Below are positions 52,098-60,748 of a DNA stretch of 64,000 nucleotides, one piece after another. The stretch is from contig NZ_NBZV01000011.1 of the NCBI RefSeq assembly GCF_002379095.1, positions 33,948-97,947 on the forward strand. The letters are read 5' to 3'. The notes beneath the pieces are model-generated. The model ran no database searches, was not told the DNA's origin, and saw only the letters and a list, made by a program, of their open reading frames with translations. Each line of letters begins with the position of its first letter. The first letter of the stretch is position 1. Position numbers and translations under genes: made by a program. The stretch is from Polaromonas sp. AER18D-145 (lineage in GTDB: Bacteria; Pseudomonadota; Gammaproteobacteria; Burkholderiales; Burkholderiaceae_C).

Positions 52098-53309
52098 ATG
52101 ACTGCGCAGACCATGAGCACGATGGAACGTATCCTGCGTTTGATGGCCGATAAAAAGGCCTCCGACGTGTATCTGTCGGCCCATTCGCCGGCCCTCATCA
52201 AGATCAATGGCGAGGCGATTCCGATCAACAGCCAGATCCTGCCGGCCGAGGCACCGCGCAACCTGCTGGCCGAGGTGCTGCCGCCCGAGCGCATCGAGGA
52301 GCTGGAAGAACTCGGCGAGCTCAACATGGGCTTTCCGCTGGCCGGCGTCGGCAATTTCCGCATCAGCGGCTTCAGGCAGCGCAGCACCTATGCGGTGGTG
52401 ATCCGCTATGTGCCCGGTGAAATTCCGCCGCTCGACAGCCTCAACGTGCCCCCCATCCTGGCCGACCTGATCATGGAAAAGCGCGGACTGCTGCTGATGG
52501 TGGGCTCCACCGGCGCCGGCAAAAGCACCACCCTGGCGTCCATGATGGACCACCGCAACGCGACCCAGTCCGGCCACATCCTGACGATCGAAGACCCGGT
52601 CGAGTTTTTGTTCACCAACAAGAGGTCGGTGGTCAACCAGCGCGAGGTCGGCAGCGACACGCAGTCGCTGCAGGTGGCGCTGAAAAACGCGCTGCGCCAG
52701 GCGCCCGACGTGATCCTGATCGGCGAGATCCGGGACCGCGAAACCATGTCGGCCGCGATTGCCTATGCGCAGTCCGGGCACCTGTGCCTGGCCACCATGC
52801 ACGCCAACAACAGCTACCAGGCGCTCAACCGCATCCTGAGTTTTTACCCGGTCGAGGTGCGTAACACCATGCTCGGCGACCTCGGCGCGGCGATGAAAGC
52901 CATCGTCTCGCAGCGCCTGCTGCGCACGCAGGCGGGCGGCCGCACGCCGGCGGTGGAGGTCATGCTCAACACCAAGCTGATCTCGGAACTGATCGAGAAA
53001 GGCGATTTTTCGGGCGTCAAGGAGGCGATGGAAAAATCCATGGCCGAAGGCTCGCAGACCTTCGAGCAGGACATCGCCAAGCTGATCGTCGACGGCACCG
53101 TCACGCGCAAGGAAGGCCTGTTGCATTCCGACTCGCCGACCAACCTGATGTGGCGACTGGAAAACGACTTTGCCATGGCCGCCAGGGCAGCAGAAGAGCC
53201 CGAAGAAGACCCGGATGACGAAGCCTCCTTCACCGAAATCACGCTCGACGTTCGCCCGGACTCGGGTTCCAACTCGAAGTACGGCACCACCGGCTTCACC
53301 CCCCTGTAA
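52098..53309 (+). CDS. pilU: Type IV pilus retraction ATPase, PilU-like
   Basis: A 403-aa PilT/PilU-type ATPase. The N-terminal PAS-like domain ([27 protein letters not shown]) is followed by the RecA-like core: Walker [13 protein letters not shown], Asp box TIEDPVEF, Walker [16 protein letters not shown] and the His box [16 protein letters not shown]. The long acidic C-tail ([10 protein letters not shown]) and the NNSYQALNR variant favour PilU over PilT. It powers or assists pilus retraction. It sits between dapD and dapE with no other pilus genes nearby. MSTMERI at 52113 is a possible alternative start. Confidence 0.9.
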   Translation: MTAQTMSTMERILRLMADKKASDVYLSAHSPALIKINGEAIPINSQILPAEAPRNLLAEVLPPERIEELEELGELNMGFPLAGVGNFRISGFRQRSTYAVVIRYVPGEIPPLDSLNVPPILADLIMEKRGLLLMVGSTGAGKSTTLASMMDHRNATQSGHILTIEDPVEFLFTNKRSVVNQREVGSDTQSLQVALKNALRQAPDVILIGEIRDRETMSAAIAYAQSGHLCLATMHANNSYQALNRILSFYPVEVRNTMLGDLGAAMKAIVSQRLLRTQAGGRTPAVEVMLNTKLISELIEKGDFSGVKEAMEKSMAEGSQTFEQDIAKLIVDGTVTRKEGLLHSDSPTNLMWRLENDFAMAARAAEEPEEDPDDEASFTEITLDVRPDSGSNSKYGTTGFTPL

Positions 53310-53329
53310 ATACTGTCCGGCATCGTTCC

Positions 53330-54523
53330 ATGTCTTCTACCCTCCGCCTTGCAGAACAACTGATCGCCTGCCCGTCCGTCACGCCTGACGACGCGGGTTG
53401 CCAGGCCATCCTGACCGCGCGTTTGCAGCCGCTGGGTTTTGAATGTGAAACCATCGTCAGCGGGCCAGAACACTTCCGCGTCACCAACCTGTGGGCAAAA
53501 TTCAAGGGTTTTAGCCCTGCAGCCCAGGCAGCACGGACGCAGGCAGCTTCCAATTCGATAGCACCCCACACCCTGGTCTTTGCCGGCCACACCGATGTGG
53601 TGCCGACCGGTCCGCTGGATCAGTGGACCAGTCCGCCGTTCACGCCCAGCCACCGCGACGGTGTGTTGTACGGCCGCGGTGCCGCCGACATGAAAACCTC
53701 GATCGCGGCCATGGTGGTGGCCGTCGAGGAGTTCCTGGCTGCCAACCCGCAACCGAGCCTCTCCATCGCCTTCCTGATCACCAGCGACGAGGAAGGCCCG
53801 TCGGTGGACGGCACCGCCGTGGTGGTCCAGCAGTTGCAGGCGCGCGGTGAGGTGCTGGACTACTGCATCGTCGGCGAACCGACCTCGGTCAACCAGCTCG
53901 GCGACATGATCAAGAACGGCCGCCGCGGCACGCTGAGCGGCAAGCTCACGGTCAAGGGTGTGCAGGGTCACATCGCCTACCCGCACCTGGCCAAAAACCC
54001 GATTCACGACTTTGCCCCGGCGCTGGCCGAGTTGGTGGCGACCGAATGGGACAAGGGCAACACCTTTTTCCCGGCCACCAGCTGGCAGGTATCGAATGTG
54101 CATGGCGGCACCGGCGCGTCCAACATCATCCCGGGCGAACTGGTGGTGGACTTCAACTTCCGTTTTTCCACCGAATCGACCGCCGACAGCCTGAAAGCAC
54201 GGCTGGAAGCCATCCTGCAACAACACCAGCTCGATTACACGCTGGCCTGGACCCTGGGCGGCCAGCCCTTTCTGACCACGCCCGGCGAGCTGGTGCAGGC
54301 CGTCAGCGAGTCCATCCGGGCCGAGACCGGGCTGCAGACCGAGCTTTCGACCACAGGCGGCACCAGCGACGGGCGTTTTATCGCCAGCATCTGCCCGCAA
54401 CTGATCGAGTTCGGCCCGATCAACGCGTCCATCCACAAGATCGATGAACACGTGCTGGTCAGCTCGCTGGACCCGCTCAAAAACATCTACAAGGGCGTCC
54501 TGGAGCGCCTGGCCGCGCTGTGA
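53330..54523 (+). CDS. dapE: Succinyl-diaminopimelate desuccinylase DapE with a repeat-derived insertion
   Basis: A 397-aa M20 metallohydrolase. Metal ligands: [12 protein letters not shown] (His/Asp), [13 protein letters not shown] (bridging Asp), [11 protein letters not shown] (catalytic and metal Glu), and the C-terminal SIHKIDEHV (His). It removes succinate to give LL-diaminopimelate. Residues about 59-78 ([20 protein letters not shown]) are coded by repeat B in reverse orientation and lie between the conserved RVTNLWAK and [10 protein letters not shown]. This makes the protein about 20 residues longer than usual. Its stop overlaps the prmB start. Confidence 0.94.
   Translation: MSSTLRLAEQLIACPSVTPDDAGCQAILTARLQPLGFECETIVSGPEHFRVTNLWAKFKGFSPAAQAARTQAASNSIAPHTLVFAGHTDVVPTGPLDQWTSPPFTPSHRDGVLYGRGAADMKTSIAAMVVAVEEFLAANPQPSLSIAFLITSDEEGPSVDGTAVVVQQLQARGEVLDYCIVGEPTSVNQLGDMIKNGRRGTLSGKLTVKGVQGHIAYPHLAKNPIHDFAPALAELVATEWDKGNTFFPATSWQVSNVHGGTGASNIIPGELVVDFNFRFSTESTADSLKARLEAILQQHQLDYTLAWTLGGQPFLTTPGELVQAVSESIRAETGLQTELSTTGGTSDGRFIASICPQLIEFGPINASIHKIDEHVLVSSLDPLKNIYKGVLERLAAL
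53503..53563 (-). repeat. Interspersed repeat B in dapE (in frame)
   Basis: On the minus strand: GCTATCGAATTGGAAGCTGC ... GGGCTGCAGGGCTAAAACCC. It matches the GCTAT/AGCT stem and the GGGCTG box of repeat B. It is translated as part of DapE residues 59-78. Confidence 0.75.
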
Positions 54524-55410
54524 CAGCCGGCGCACCCTCGACGGTGCTGGGCCTGATCGACCACTGGGCCGACCGGCTCGAAGCTGCCGGCCTGAGCCAC
54601 ACCAACGGTTTCGGCCAGGGCACGCTGACGGCTTTTGACGAGGCCGCCTGGCTGGTGCTCTGGAAGCTGGGCCTGCCGCTGGACGAGCTCGATGCGGTGG
54701 AGAACCAGCCCGTCAGTCCTGCCGATGCCGCGCAGGTTGCGGCACTTCTGGAAACCCGCATCCGCACGCGCCAGCCGGCGGCCTACCTGACCAAGGAAGC
54801 CTGGTTGCAGGGCGTGCCCTTTTTCGTCGATGAACGCGTGATCATTCCGCGCTCCCTGATTGCCGAGCTGCTGGCGGATGGCAACATCGACCCCTGGCTC
54901 AGCGAAGACACGCAACGCGTGCTGGACCTCTGCACCGGCAACGGTAGCCTGGCCGTGCTGGCGGCCATGTGTTACCCGGACGTGCTGGTGGACGCGGCCG
55001 ACATCAGCCCGGACGCCCTGGCGGTGGCCCGCATCAATGTGGACAAGCACCAGTTGCAGGACCGCATCACCCTGATCGAATCGGACGGGCTGGCCGCCTG
55101 CCCGGGCCCCTACGACCTGATTTTGTGCAACCCGCCCTATGTCAATGCCACCAGCATGGCCGCCCTGCCCGCCGAATTCAGGGCTGAACCGGCCCTGGCG
55201 CTGGCCGGTGGCAAGGACGGCATGGACTTCATTCGAAGCCTTTTTCTAAACGCGGCCGGCCATATGAGCGAAAATGGCGTTTTGGTGCTGGAAATCGGCA
55301 ATGAGCGCGAGAATTTTGAACGCGCCTTCCCGCACCTGGAACCGCTCTGGTTTGAAACCAGCGCCGGCCCCGACCAGGTTCTGCTCCTCACGCGCCAACA
55401 ACTGGCTTGA
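54520..55410 (+). CDS. prmB: 50S ribosomal protein L3 glutamine methyltransferase PrmB
   Basis: The GTG start at 54520 overlaps the dapE TGA (GTGA). The 296-aa SAM-dependent methyltransferase has a helical N-terminal domain, the SAM motif [17 protein letters not shown] near residue 131 and the substrate motif NPPYVN near 206. PrmB-specific features are [20 protein letters not shown] and the C-terminal [20 protein letters not shown]. It methylates Gln of ribosomal protein L3. PrmC is the alternative, but the RSLIAELL segment favours PrmB. Confidence 0.92.
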   Translation: MTAGAPSTVLGLIDHWADRLEAAGLSHTNGFGQGTLTAFDEAAWLVLWKLGLPLDELDAVENQPVSPADAAQVAALLETRIRTRQPAAYLTKEAWLQGVPFFVDERVIIPRSLIAELLADGNIDPWLSEDTQRVLDLCTGNGSLAVLAAMCYPDVLVDAADISPDALAVARINVDKHQLQDRITLIESDGLAACPGPYDLILCNPPYVNATSMAALPAEFRAEPALALAGGKDGMDFIRSLFLNAAGHMSENGVLVLEIGNERENFERAFPHLEPLWFETSAGPDQVLLLTRQQLA

Positions 55411-55482
55411 GACTTGCGTCTCGGGTCATCACTGGGGCGCAACGCGCCGACTGGCTATTTTTCTTGTGTCTGCTTGGTTTAA

Positions 55483-57504
55483 ATGATTACCCTTAAAAAT
55501 GTGGTGCTGCGTCGCGGCGCCAAAGTGATTCTCGACAGCGCGTCTGTCACCCTCAACCCCGGCGAAAAAGTCGGCCTGGTGGGGCGTAATGGCGCGGGCA
55601 AGTCCTCGCTGTTTGCCATGCTCAACGGCACGCTGCATGAAGACGGCGGCGAGTTCTACATCCCCGCCCAGTGGCGCATGGCGCAGGTTGCCCAGGACAT
55701 GCCCGAGACCGAACAAAGCGCCACCAGCTACGTGATTGAAGGCGACGTGGTGCTGCAGGCCGCGCAGGCCGAGGTCGATGCCGCCGAAGCCAGCGGAGAC
55801 GGCGACCGCATGGCGCACGCCTACATGGAACTCTACGACTCGGGCGCGCACGACGCGCCGGCCCGCGCCCAGGCGCTGATCCTCGGCCTGGGTTTCAAGC
55901 TCAGCGAGCTCGACAACCCGGTCAACAGTTTTTCCGGCGGCTGGCGCATGCGCCTGCAGCTGGCGCGCGCGCTGATGTGCCCATCCGACCTGCTGCTGCT
56001 CGACGAACCGACCAATCACCTGGACCTGGACGCGCTGGTCTGGCTGGAAGCCTGGCTCAAGCGTTACCAGGGCACCATGCTGGTCATCAGCCATGACCGC
56101 GAGTTCCTCGATGCCGTGACCGATGTCACCGTGCACATCGAAAGCGCCAAGCTGACCCGTTACGGCGGCAACTACAGCAAGTTCGAGGACCTGCGCGCCG
56201 AGCAGATGGCGCTGCAGCAAGGCGCGTATGCCAAGCAGCAGGACAAGATTGCCCACCTGCAGAAGTTCATTGCACGTTTCAAGGCCAAGGCCAGCAAGGC
56301 CAAGCAGGCGCAAAGCCGCGTCAAGGCGCTGGACCGCATGGAGAAAATTGCGCCGCTGCTGGCCGAGGCCGACTTCACCTTCGAGTTCAAGGAACCGGCC
56401 AACCTGCCCAACCCCATGCTCTCGATGCAGCACGTTGACTTCGGCTATCCGCCGCCGGCCGATGCACCCGCAGGCACACCGCCCACGGTCATCGTGCAGA
56501 ACGTCAGCAAGTCGGTGCTGGCCGGCCAGCGCATAGGCATCCTGGGTGCCAACGGCCAGGGCAAGTCCACCGTGGTCAAGACCATCGCGCGTGCGCTGGC
56601 GCCTATTCAAGGAGAGATGCTGGAGGGCAAAGGCCTGAACATCGGCTACTTCGCGCAGCAGGAGCTCGACGTGCTGCGCCCGGCCGACAACCCGCTGGAA
56701 CACATGATCCGGCTCGTCAAGGAAGTCACCGCCGCCGGCAAGATCGGCGGCCAGCAAACCCGCGAGCAGGACTTGCGCAGCTTTCTGGGCAACTTCAATT
56801 TCGGCGGCGACATGGTCAAGCAGGCCGTCGGCAGCATGAGCGGCGGCGAAAAAGCGCGCCTGGTGTTGTGCATGATCGTCTGGCAACGCCCCAACCTGCT
56901 GCTGCTCGATGAGCCGACCAACCACCTGGACCTGGCCACCCGCGAGGCGCTGTCGATGGCGCTCAACGAGTTTGAAGGCACGGTCATGCTGGTCAGCCAC
57001 GACCGCGCCCTCTTGAGAGCCGTGTGCGACGAGTTCTGGATGGTCTCGCGCGGCGGCGTCGCGCCGTTCGACGGCGACCTCGACGACTACCAGCGTTACC
57101 TGCTCGACGAAGCCAAGCGCCAGCGCGAAGAAGCCAAAAAATCCACCAGCACCGCGACGCCGGCTGCAGTTGCTACCAAAACAGTAGCTTCCAGCGCAAC
57201 AGTGGCGGCGGCTTCAGCCCCTTTTGATGCAAAAAAACCGGCCAACAAGAAGGACGATGCGCAGCGCCGGCAGCAGCAGTCGGACACGACCAAACCGCTG
57301 CGCAAGGAACTGGAAAAAATCGACGCCCGCATGCAGTCGCTGAGCGCGGAACGCGACAGCCTGCAGGCCTCGCTGGCCACCACCACCGAGCCGGCGGAAA
57401 TGGCGCAGTCCGGCAAGCGCCTGAAGGTGATCGACACCGAACTGGGCACGCTGGAAGAGCGCTGGCTGGAACTGACCGAGCAGATCGAAACCTCGCTGGC
57501 CTGA
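55483..57504 (+). CDS. ABC-F family ATPase, YheS-like
   Basis: The 673-aa protein carries two ABC domains and no membrane segments. Domain 1: GRNGAGKSS, FSGGWRMRLQLARALM, LLLLDEPTNHLDLDALVWLE. The inter-domain P-site tRNA-interaction linker follows. Domain 2: GANGQGKSTVVK, SMSGGEKARLVL, LLLLDEPTNHLDLATRE. The C-terminal part is a coiled coil (KELEKIDARMQSLSAERDSL). Such proteins act on the ribosome. Residues about 562-585 (VATKTVASSATVAAASAPF) in the linker before the coiled coil are coded by repeat B, making it longer than E. coli YheS (637 aa). Confidence 0.9.
   Translation: MITLKNVVLRRGAKVILDSASVTLNPGEKVGLVGRNGAGKSSLFAMLNGTLHEDGGEFYIPAQWRMAQVAQDMPETEQSATSYVIEGDVVLQAAQAEVDAAEASGDGDRMAHAYMELYDSGAHDAPARAQALILGLGFKLSELDNPVNSFSGGWRMRLQLARALMCPSDLLLLDEPTNHLDLDALVWLEAWLKRYQGTMLVISHDREFLDAVTDVTVHIESAKLTRYGGNYSKFEDLRAEQMALQQGAYAKQQDKIAHLQKFIARFKAKASKAKQAQSRVKALDRMEKIAPLLAEADFTFEFKEPANLPNPMLSMQHVDFGYPPPADAPAGTPPTVIVQNVSKSVLAGQRIGILGANGQGKSTVVKTIARALAPIQGEMLEGKGLNIGYFAQQELDVLRPADNPLEHMIRLVKEVTAAGKIGGQQTREQDLRSFLGNFNFGGDMVKQAVGSMSGGEKARLVLCMIVWQRPNLLLLDEPTNHLDLATREALSMALNEFEGTVMLVSHDRALLRAVCDEFWMVSRGGVAPFDGDLDDYQRYLLDEAKRQREEAKKSTSTATPAAVATKTVASSATVAAASAPFDAKKPANKKDDAQRRQQQSDTTKPLRKELEKIDARMQSLSAERDSLQASLATTTEPAEMAQSGKRLKVIDTELGTLEERWLELTEQIETSLA
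57170..57232 (+). repeat. Interspersed repeat B in the ABC-F gene (in frame)
   Basis: TTGCTACCAAAACAGTAGCT, AGCGC core, then GGCGGCTTCAGCCCCTTTTG. It is a diverged copy in coding orientation, placed in a flexible linker. Confidence 0.65.
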
Positions 57505-57513
57505 GTCGGGGTT

Positions 57514-57534
57514 ACGCCGGCATGGAGCCGGCGT
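57514..57534 (+). other. 8-bp hairpin after the ABC-F gene
   Basis: ACGCCGGC-ATGGA-GCCGGCGT, a perfect stem 10 bp after the stop codon. It lacks a T run, so it is a possible 3'-end structure and not a clear terminator. Confidence 0.35.
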
Positions 57535-57597
57535 TGAGTGAATGGGGTTTGGCTTGCGGCTCTAACCCCATTGGGCATTTCGCGCTAAAGTGCAATC

Positions 57598-58101
57598 ATG
57601 CCCACCGCCCTCCAGATGGCCTCCGACGACGCGTCCCTTGCGGCCGCGGTGATCCGCAGCCGCAAGCTGCTCAACAAACGCGCCATGGTCGCCGCCGCGG
57701 CCAGCGCCGTGCCGGTGCCCGGTCTCGACTGGGCGGTCGATGCCGCCATGCTGTCCCGGCTGATTCCTGAAATCAACCGGGAGTTTGGCCTCACGCCGCA
57801 GCAGCTCGAGCAGCTCGACCCAACCAAGCGCGACCAGGTCCAGAAAGCGGTCACCCTGGTCGGCTCGGTGCTGATCGGCAAGTTCATCAGACGCGACCTC
57901 GTCCTCAAGGCCGCCACCAAAATCGGCATGCGGCTGACCACCAAACAGCTCGCCAAGTATGTGCCTTTCGCCGGCCAGATCGTGGCCGCTACCGTCGGTT
58001 ATGCGGCCATCCGTTATCTGGGCGAGGAACACATGAAAGACTGCATTCGCGTAGCGCGGCAGGCGCAGCTGGAAGTGCCGCTGCTGGGCTACTCCGCCTA
58101 G
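57598..58101 (+). CDS. Small helical protein of unknown function (DUF697/EcsC-like features)
   Basis: A 167-aa protein with two hydrophobic stretches (residues about 28-45, RAMVAAAASAVPVPGLDWAVDAAML, and about 118-138, AKYVPFAGQIVAATVGYAAIRYL). PVPG and YVPFAGQIVAA resemble the membrane-associated helices of DUF697/EcsC-like proteins. No signal peptide or catalytic motif is visible. It lies between the ABC-F gene and the exported cassette but 133 bp away from the latter, so a shared role is not implied. Confidence 0.65.
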   Translation: MPTALQMASDDASLAAAVIRSRKLLNKRAMVAAAASAVPVPGLDWAVDAAMLSRLIPEINREFGLTPQQLEQLDPTKRDQVQKAVTLVGSVLIGKFIRRDLVLKAATKIGMRLTTKQLAKYVPFAGQIVAATVGYAAIRYLGEEHMKDCIRVARQAQLEVPLLGYSA

Positions 58102-58190
58102 GGCTCCAGCGCACCAAAGCATGTGAGGTGCGACGACCCCGGCGGGTGAAAAAAGGCGTTAAGCTCCGTCATCTTACAAACTGTTTCATC

Positions 58191-58238
58191 ATGGCCTTGG
58201 GGATTCTCGCGATCCTGCAGCGCCGCAAACACCCATGA
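58191..58238 (+). CDS. Possible 15-codon leader peptide coupled to the exported cassette
   Basis: ATG at 58191 opens MALGILAILQRRKHP and its TGA (58236-58238) overlaps the ATG of the first cassette gene (ATGA). That downstream gene lacks a clear ribosome site of its own, so termination-reinitiation from this short frame could supply it. No ribosome site is seen for the short frame either. Treat as tentative. Confidence 0.3.
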   Translation: MALGILAILQRRKHP

Positions 58239-59029
58239 CATTCCAGACATCGCTGCTTCCCTTGCTGATCACCATGGGGGCCGCGATGCTCACGGCACCG
58301 GCGTTCGCCTGTATGGCCGACCCGCCGGCCCGGGGACAGGTCGTCCTCTTCGAAAGCCTGGCTTCCCGCAAGCCGGGAACGCCCCATCTGCCCCAAGAGC
58401 GCAGCCTGCGGGCTGGTGACCTGATCTCGGTGCTGGCGCCGGCCCGGGCGGTTCTGACCTTGGTGGATGAGCCCCGGGACCGGCCCCAGCCGGTGCTTCT
58501 CGCTCTCGATGAAGCGCGCTTTCGCACCCTGGCGGCCCAGGGCGGCGGCAGGGTGGCGCCGGAGACCGATGCCGTGATGGGTGGCAACCGTGCCGACGCC
58601 ATGAGCTGGCGCCGCTTCGGCGCGCAGGGCAGCGGTCTGGTTTATATCCAGCTCAGCCATGCCGGCCGCGAAGGCCTGATCCGGCTGGACGTCCAGCCCC
58701 CCAAGGTGACCCCGCGCGGCCAGACTGTCCGTGGCAACGAGAACAACCAGGCGGAGCCGCTGTTCATCACCATGTTTGACAGTCTGGAGCTGGACCTCCC
58801 CGGTTCGCCGGGCGATGGCTGGACCATCGCGCCTGCTGATGCCCGAGGACTGAAGCTGGTTGCGGTAGAAGCCGTGACCACCGACAAGGCTGCCGAAGCC
58901 GCGGCGGGCAGGGTTCGCCTGCGTTTTTCTCAAAACTCCGCGCTGGGGCCCGAAACAGGGCTCACCGTGAGCGGCGCAGACAAACGTTTTTACTTTGTCA
59001 TCCGCAGCCGGGCGATCCCCGCATGCTGA
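58235..59029 (+). CDS. Exported protein of unknown function, first gene of the CHAT cassette
   Basis: The 264-aa precursor has a signal peptide (hydrophobic residues about 7-24, cleavage after PAFA, mature start CMADPP). The mature part is predicted beta-rich. SLELDLPGSPGDGWTIAPADARGLKLVAVEA near residues 180-210 faintly resembles the NPTTGY.W loop of chagasin-type (I42) cysteine-protease inhibitors, but the other chagasin loops are not clear. It starts a run of five exported proteins, the last a caspase-like CHAT protein, so a regulator or inhibitor role is conceivable. No firm family is assigned. Confidence 0.65.
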   Translation: MTFQTSLLPLLITMGAAMLTAPAFACMADPPARGQVVLFESLASRKPGTPHLPQERSLRAGDLISVLAPARAVLTLVDEPRDRPQPVLLALDEARFRTLAAQGGGRVAPETDAVMGGNRADAMSWRRFGAQGSGLVYIQLSHAGREGLIRLDVQPPKVTPRGQTVRGNENNQAEPLFITMFDSLELDLPGSPGDGWTIAPADARGLKLVAVEAVTTDKAAEAAAGRVRLRFSQNSALGPETGLTVSGADKRFYFVIRSRAIPAC

Positions 59030-59117
59030 ATCCGGCCAGGGCTTGTCGTCCTGACAAGTCTGTCGGTTTGCGTCCCACCTGTTGCCGTCCCCCAACGCTG
59101 ATGAAAGCCCCTCGATC

Positions 59118-59669
59118 ATGAAATTTGGCCCACTTTTTTGCGTCCTGCCTGCGCTGCTGGCTGCCTGCGCCACACCCGTGGCGCCCCCACCTTCGCCGGG
59201 GCCTGACATCCCGCCACCGGCACTGATCAGCCGCATTGAGGCGCCTCGCCCTACAACGGTCATTGCACCCCGACGTCCTCCCGCGCAAACCACGCTGGCG
59301 ATGGCACTTGTTTTTGCCCCACGCATGAACAAGCTGTCGGCGGAGCGGGAAGAGCATCTCGCCTCGTTCGCGGCGCAACTTCGCCGCAGCGGCACGATCA
59401 CCGCCATCACCATTGAGTCTCATGCCGATGAGACCGGCAGCGACAAGTACCGGCTGGCACTGGCGGGCCAGCGCGCGGAGCGCCTCGCGAGGTTGCTGGA
59501 AATGCACGGTTTGCCGCACGAAAAAATCACGACCACCGCCACGCTGCAACGCACCTGGGAGATGCCGCCGGAGTGCAGGAGCGCCACGGCTGCGGCACGC
59601 AAAAAACTGGAATGCGCCAGTCCTGGAACGACCGTCGCGGTCAGCGCGAAAATCACCGCTTCCGAGTAA
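59118..59669 (+). CDS. OmpA-family outer-membrane lipoprotein
   Basis: The start at ATG 59118 gives MKFGPLFCVLPALLAAC with a good lipobox (LLAAC), so the mature protein is a lipoprotein anchored at Cys17. A Pro-rich linker (residues about 20-55) is followed by an OmpA-like peptidoglycan-binding domain: ALVFAPRMNKLSAEREEHLASFAAQLRRSG, IESHADETGSDKYRLALAGQRAERLARLLEMHGL, where the Asp of HADETG and the Arg of QRAERL are the diaminopimelate contacts. It probably tethers the cassette's products to the cell wall. The next gene starts 28 bp downstream. Confidence 0.85.
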   Translation: MKFGPLFCVLPALLAACATPVAPPPSPGPDIPPPALISRIEAPRPTTVIAPRRPPAQTTLAMALVFAPRMNKLSAEREEHLASFAAQLRRSGTITAITIESHADETGSDKYRLALAGQRAERLARLLEMHGLPHEKITTTATLQRTWEMPPECRSATAAARKKLECASPGTTVAVSAKITASE

Positions 59670-59697
59670 TGACCGCCAGCGCCCCGGCTGCACCGTC

Positions 59698-60210
59698 ATG
59701 CGAGCCGTGAGCAAGCCCGGATGCCGGGTTGCGGCGGCGCTTGCCTTGTGCTGCACGCTGGCGCAAGGCGCCGGCATCGCGGCCGTCCCTGCCTGCGATC
59801 AGGCGGGCAAGTCCGCGGTGCCCGGCCGCAGCGGCACGGCCACGCTGTTCGCGATGGGTTGCCACGATGCGGCCTTGCAGCACACGCAGACGTTGATTGA
59901 CGTTGCCGCGCGTGATACACCGGCACAGCGAAAAGACCTGGCGCTTGCGCTCAATGACGCCGCCGTGATCAGTGAAAAACTGGGCCGTTACACCGTCGCC
60001 CTGGCTTTTTATCGTCGTTCCCTGCCCCTGCTTGAGGGTGGACAGGATGATGCGTTGACAGCTACCCTGACCGTCAACCTGGCCGCCCTGCACTACCGCA
60101 TGGGTGCTTATGCCGAAGCGGCCAGAACCTACGAAGACGCGGATCCAGCGCGGCCCTGGGCCCATCCCTATTTCTGGGCACCCTTCACGCTCAGCGGCGA
60201 CTGGCTCTGA
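59698..60210 (+). CDS. Exported small TPR-like protein
   Basis: The start at ATG 59698 gives 170 aa with a signal peptide (VAAALALCCTLAQGAGIAAVPA). The helical part (residues about 50-150) contains two TPR-like units: ALQHTQTLIDVAARDTPAQRKDLALALNDAAVISEKLGRYTVALAFYRRSLPLLE and LNLAALHYRMGAYAEAARTYEDADP. TPR units bind partner proteins, so it may be a scaffold between the lipoprotein and the CHAT protein. Two mature Cys (CDQAG and MGCHD) could form a disulfide. Confidence 0.75.
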   Translation: MRAVSKPGCRVAAALALCCTLAQGAGIAAVPACDQAGKSAVPGRSGTATLFAMGCHDAALQHTQTLIDVAARDTPAQRKDLALALNDAAVISEKLGRYTVALAFYRRSLPLLEGGQDDALTATLTVNLAALHYRMGAYAEAARTYEDADPARPWAHPYFWAPFTLSGDWL

Positions 60211-60242
60211 AACATACAGAAAACGAGACGGAGGATGGCTGC

Positions 60243-60731
60243 ATGAACCCAGCAACACGTGGCGCCATCATAGGCATCACCCTGGCCTTGACCTTGGCAG
60301 CCTTGCCTGCCTTCGCGCAAGCAAGCGCGACGCCCTGGCGCGCCGGTGAACTGGCTGTCCATCCATCGGCGGTGAATGCCAAAGACCGCGTCACCCTCGC
60401 CTGCCAGGGAAACCGCTGCAAACCGCTGCAATGCCGCTGGCAGGATGCGGCAGGCTTTCACCAGCTGTCGTTCGCCGGCGGCATTGGCGCCGACTACACG
60501 GACCCCGGGGGCCGATCGCGCCGCCTTGCGCTGGAGCGCAGCGACGCCTGCGAGAATTGCCGTGCCCGATACCTCAACCTGTACTGGGCAGACCCGGCTC
60601 GCCCCGAGGTCGGCACCCTTTCGCTGCTCTGGTCGGGCCTTGAATTTGACCGCGGCGGCGAGGGCCACATGGGTGGCTTTGCGAGCTGGTCCAACCAGCA
60701 GCCGGCGCTGATGAGTTGCACGGCCCGTTGA
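60243..60731 (+). CDS. Exported cysteine-rich protein of unknown function
   Basis: ATG 60243 has GGAGG at 60230-60234. The 162-aa precursor has a signal peptide (IIGITLALTLAALPAFAQA). The mature part has seven Cys (LACQGNRCKPLQCRW, SDACENCRARY, LMSCTAR), suggesting a compact disulfide-bonded beta fold. No family is recognised. It is 17 bp upstream of the CHAT gene and clearly in the same transcript. Confidence 0.7.
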   Translation: MNPATRGAIIGITLALTLAALPAFAQASATPWRAGELAVHPSAVNAKDRVTLACQGNRCKPLQCRWQDAAGFHQLSFAGGIGADYTDPGGRSRRLALERSDACENCRARYLNLYWADPARPEVGTLSLLWSGLEFDRGGEGHMGGFASWSNQQPALMSCTAR

Positions 60732-60748
60732 CAGGAGCGATCCAAACC

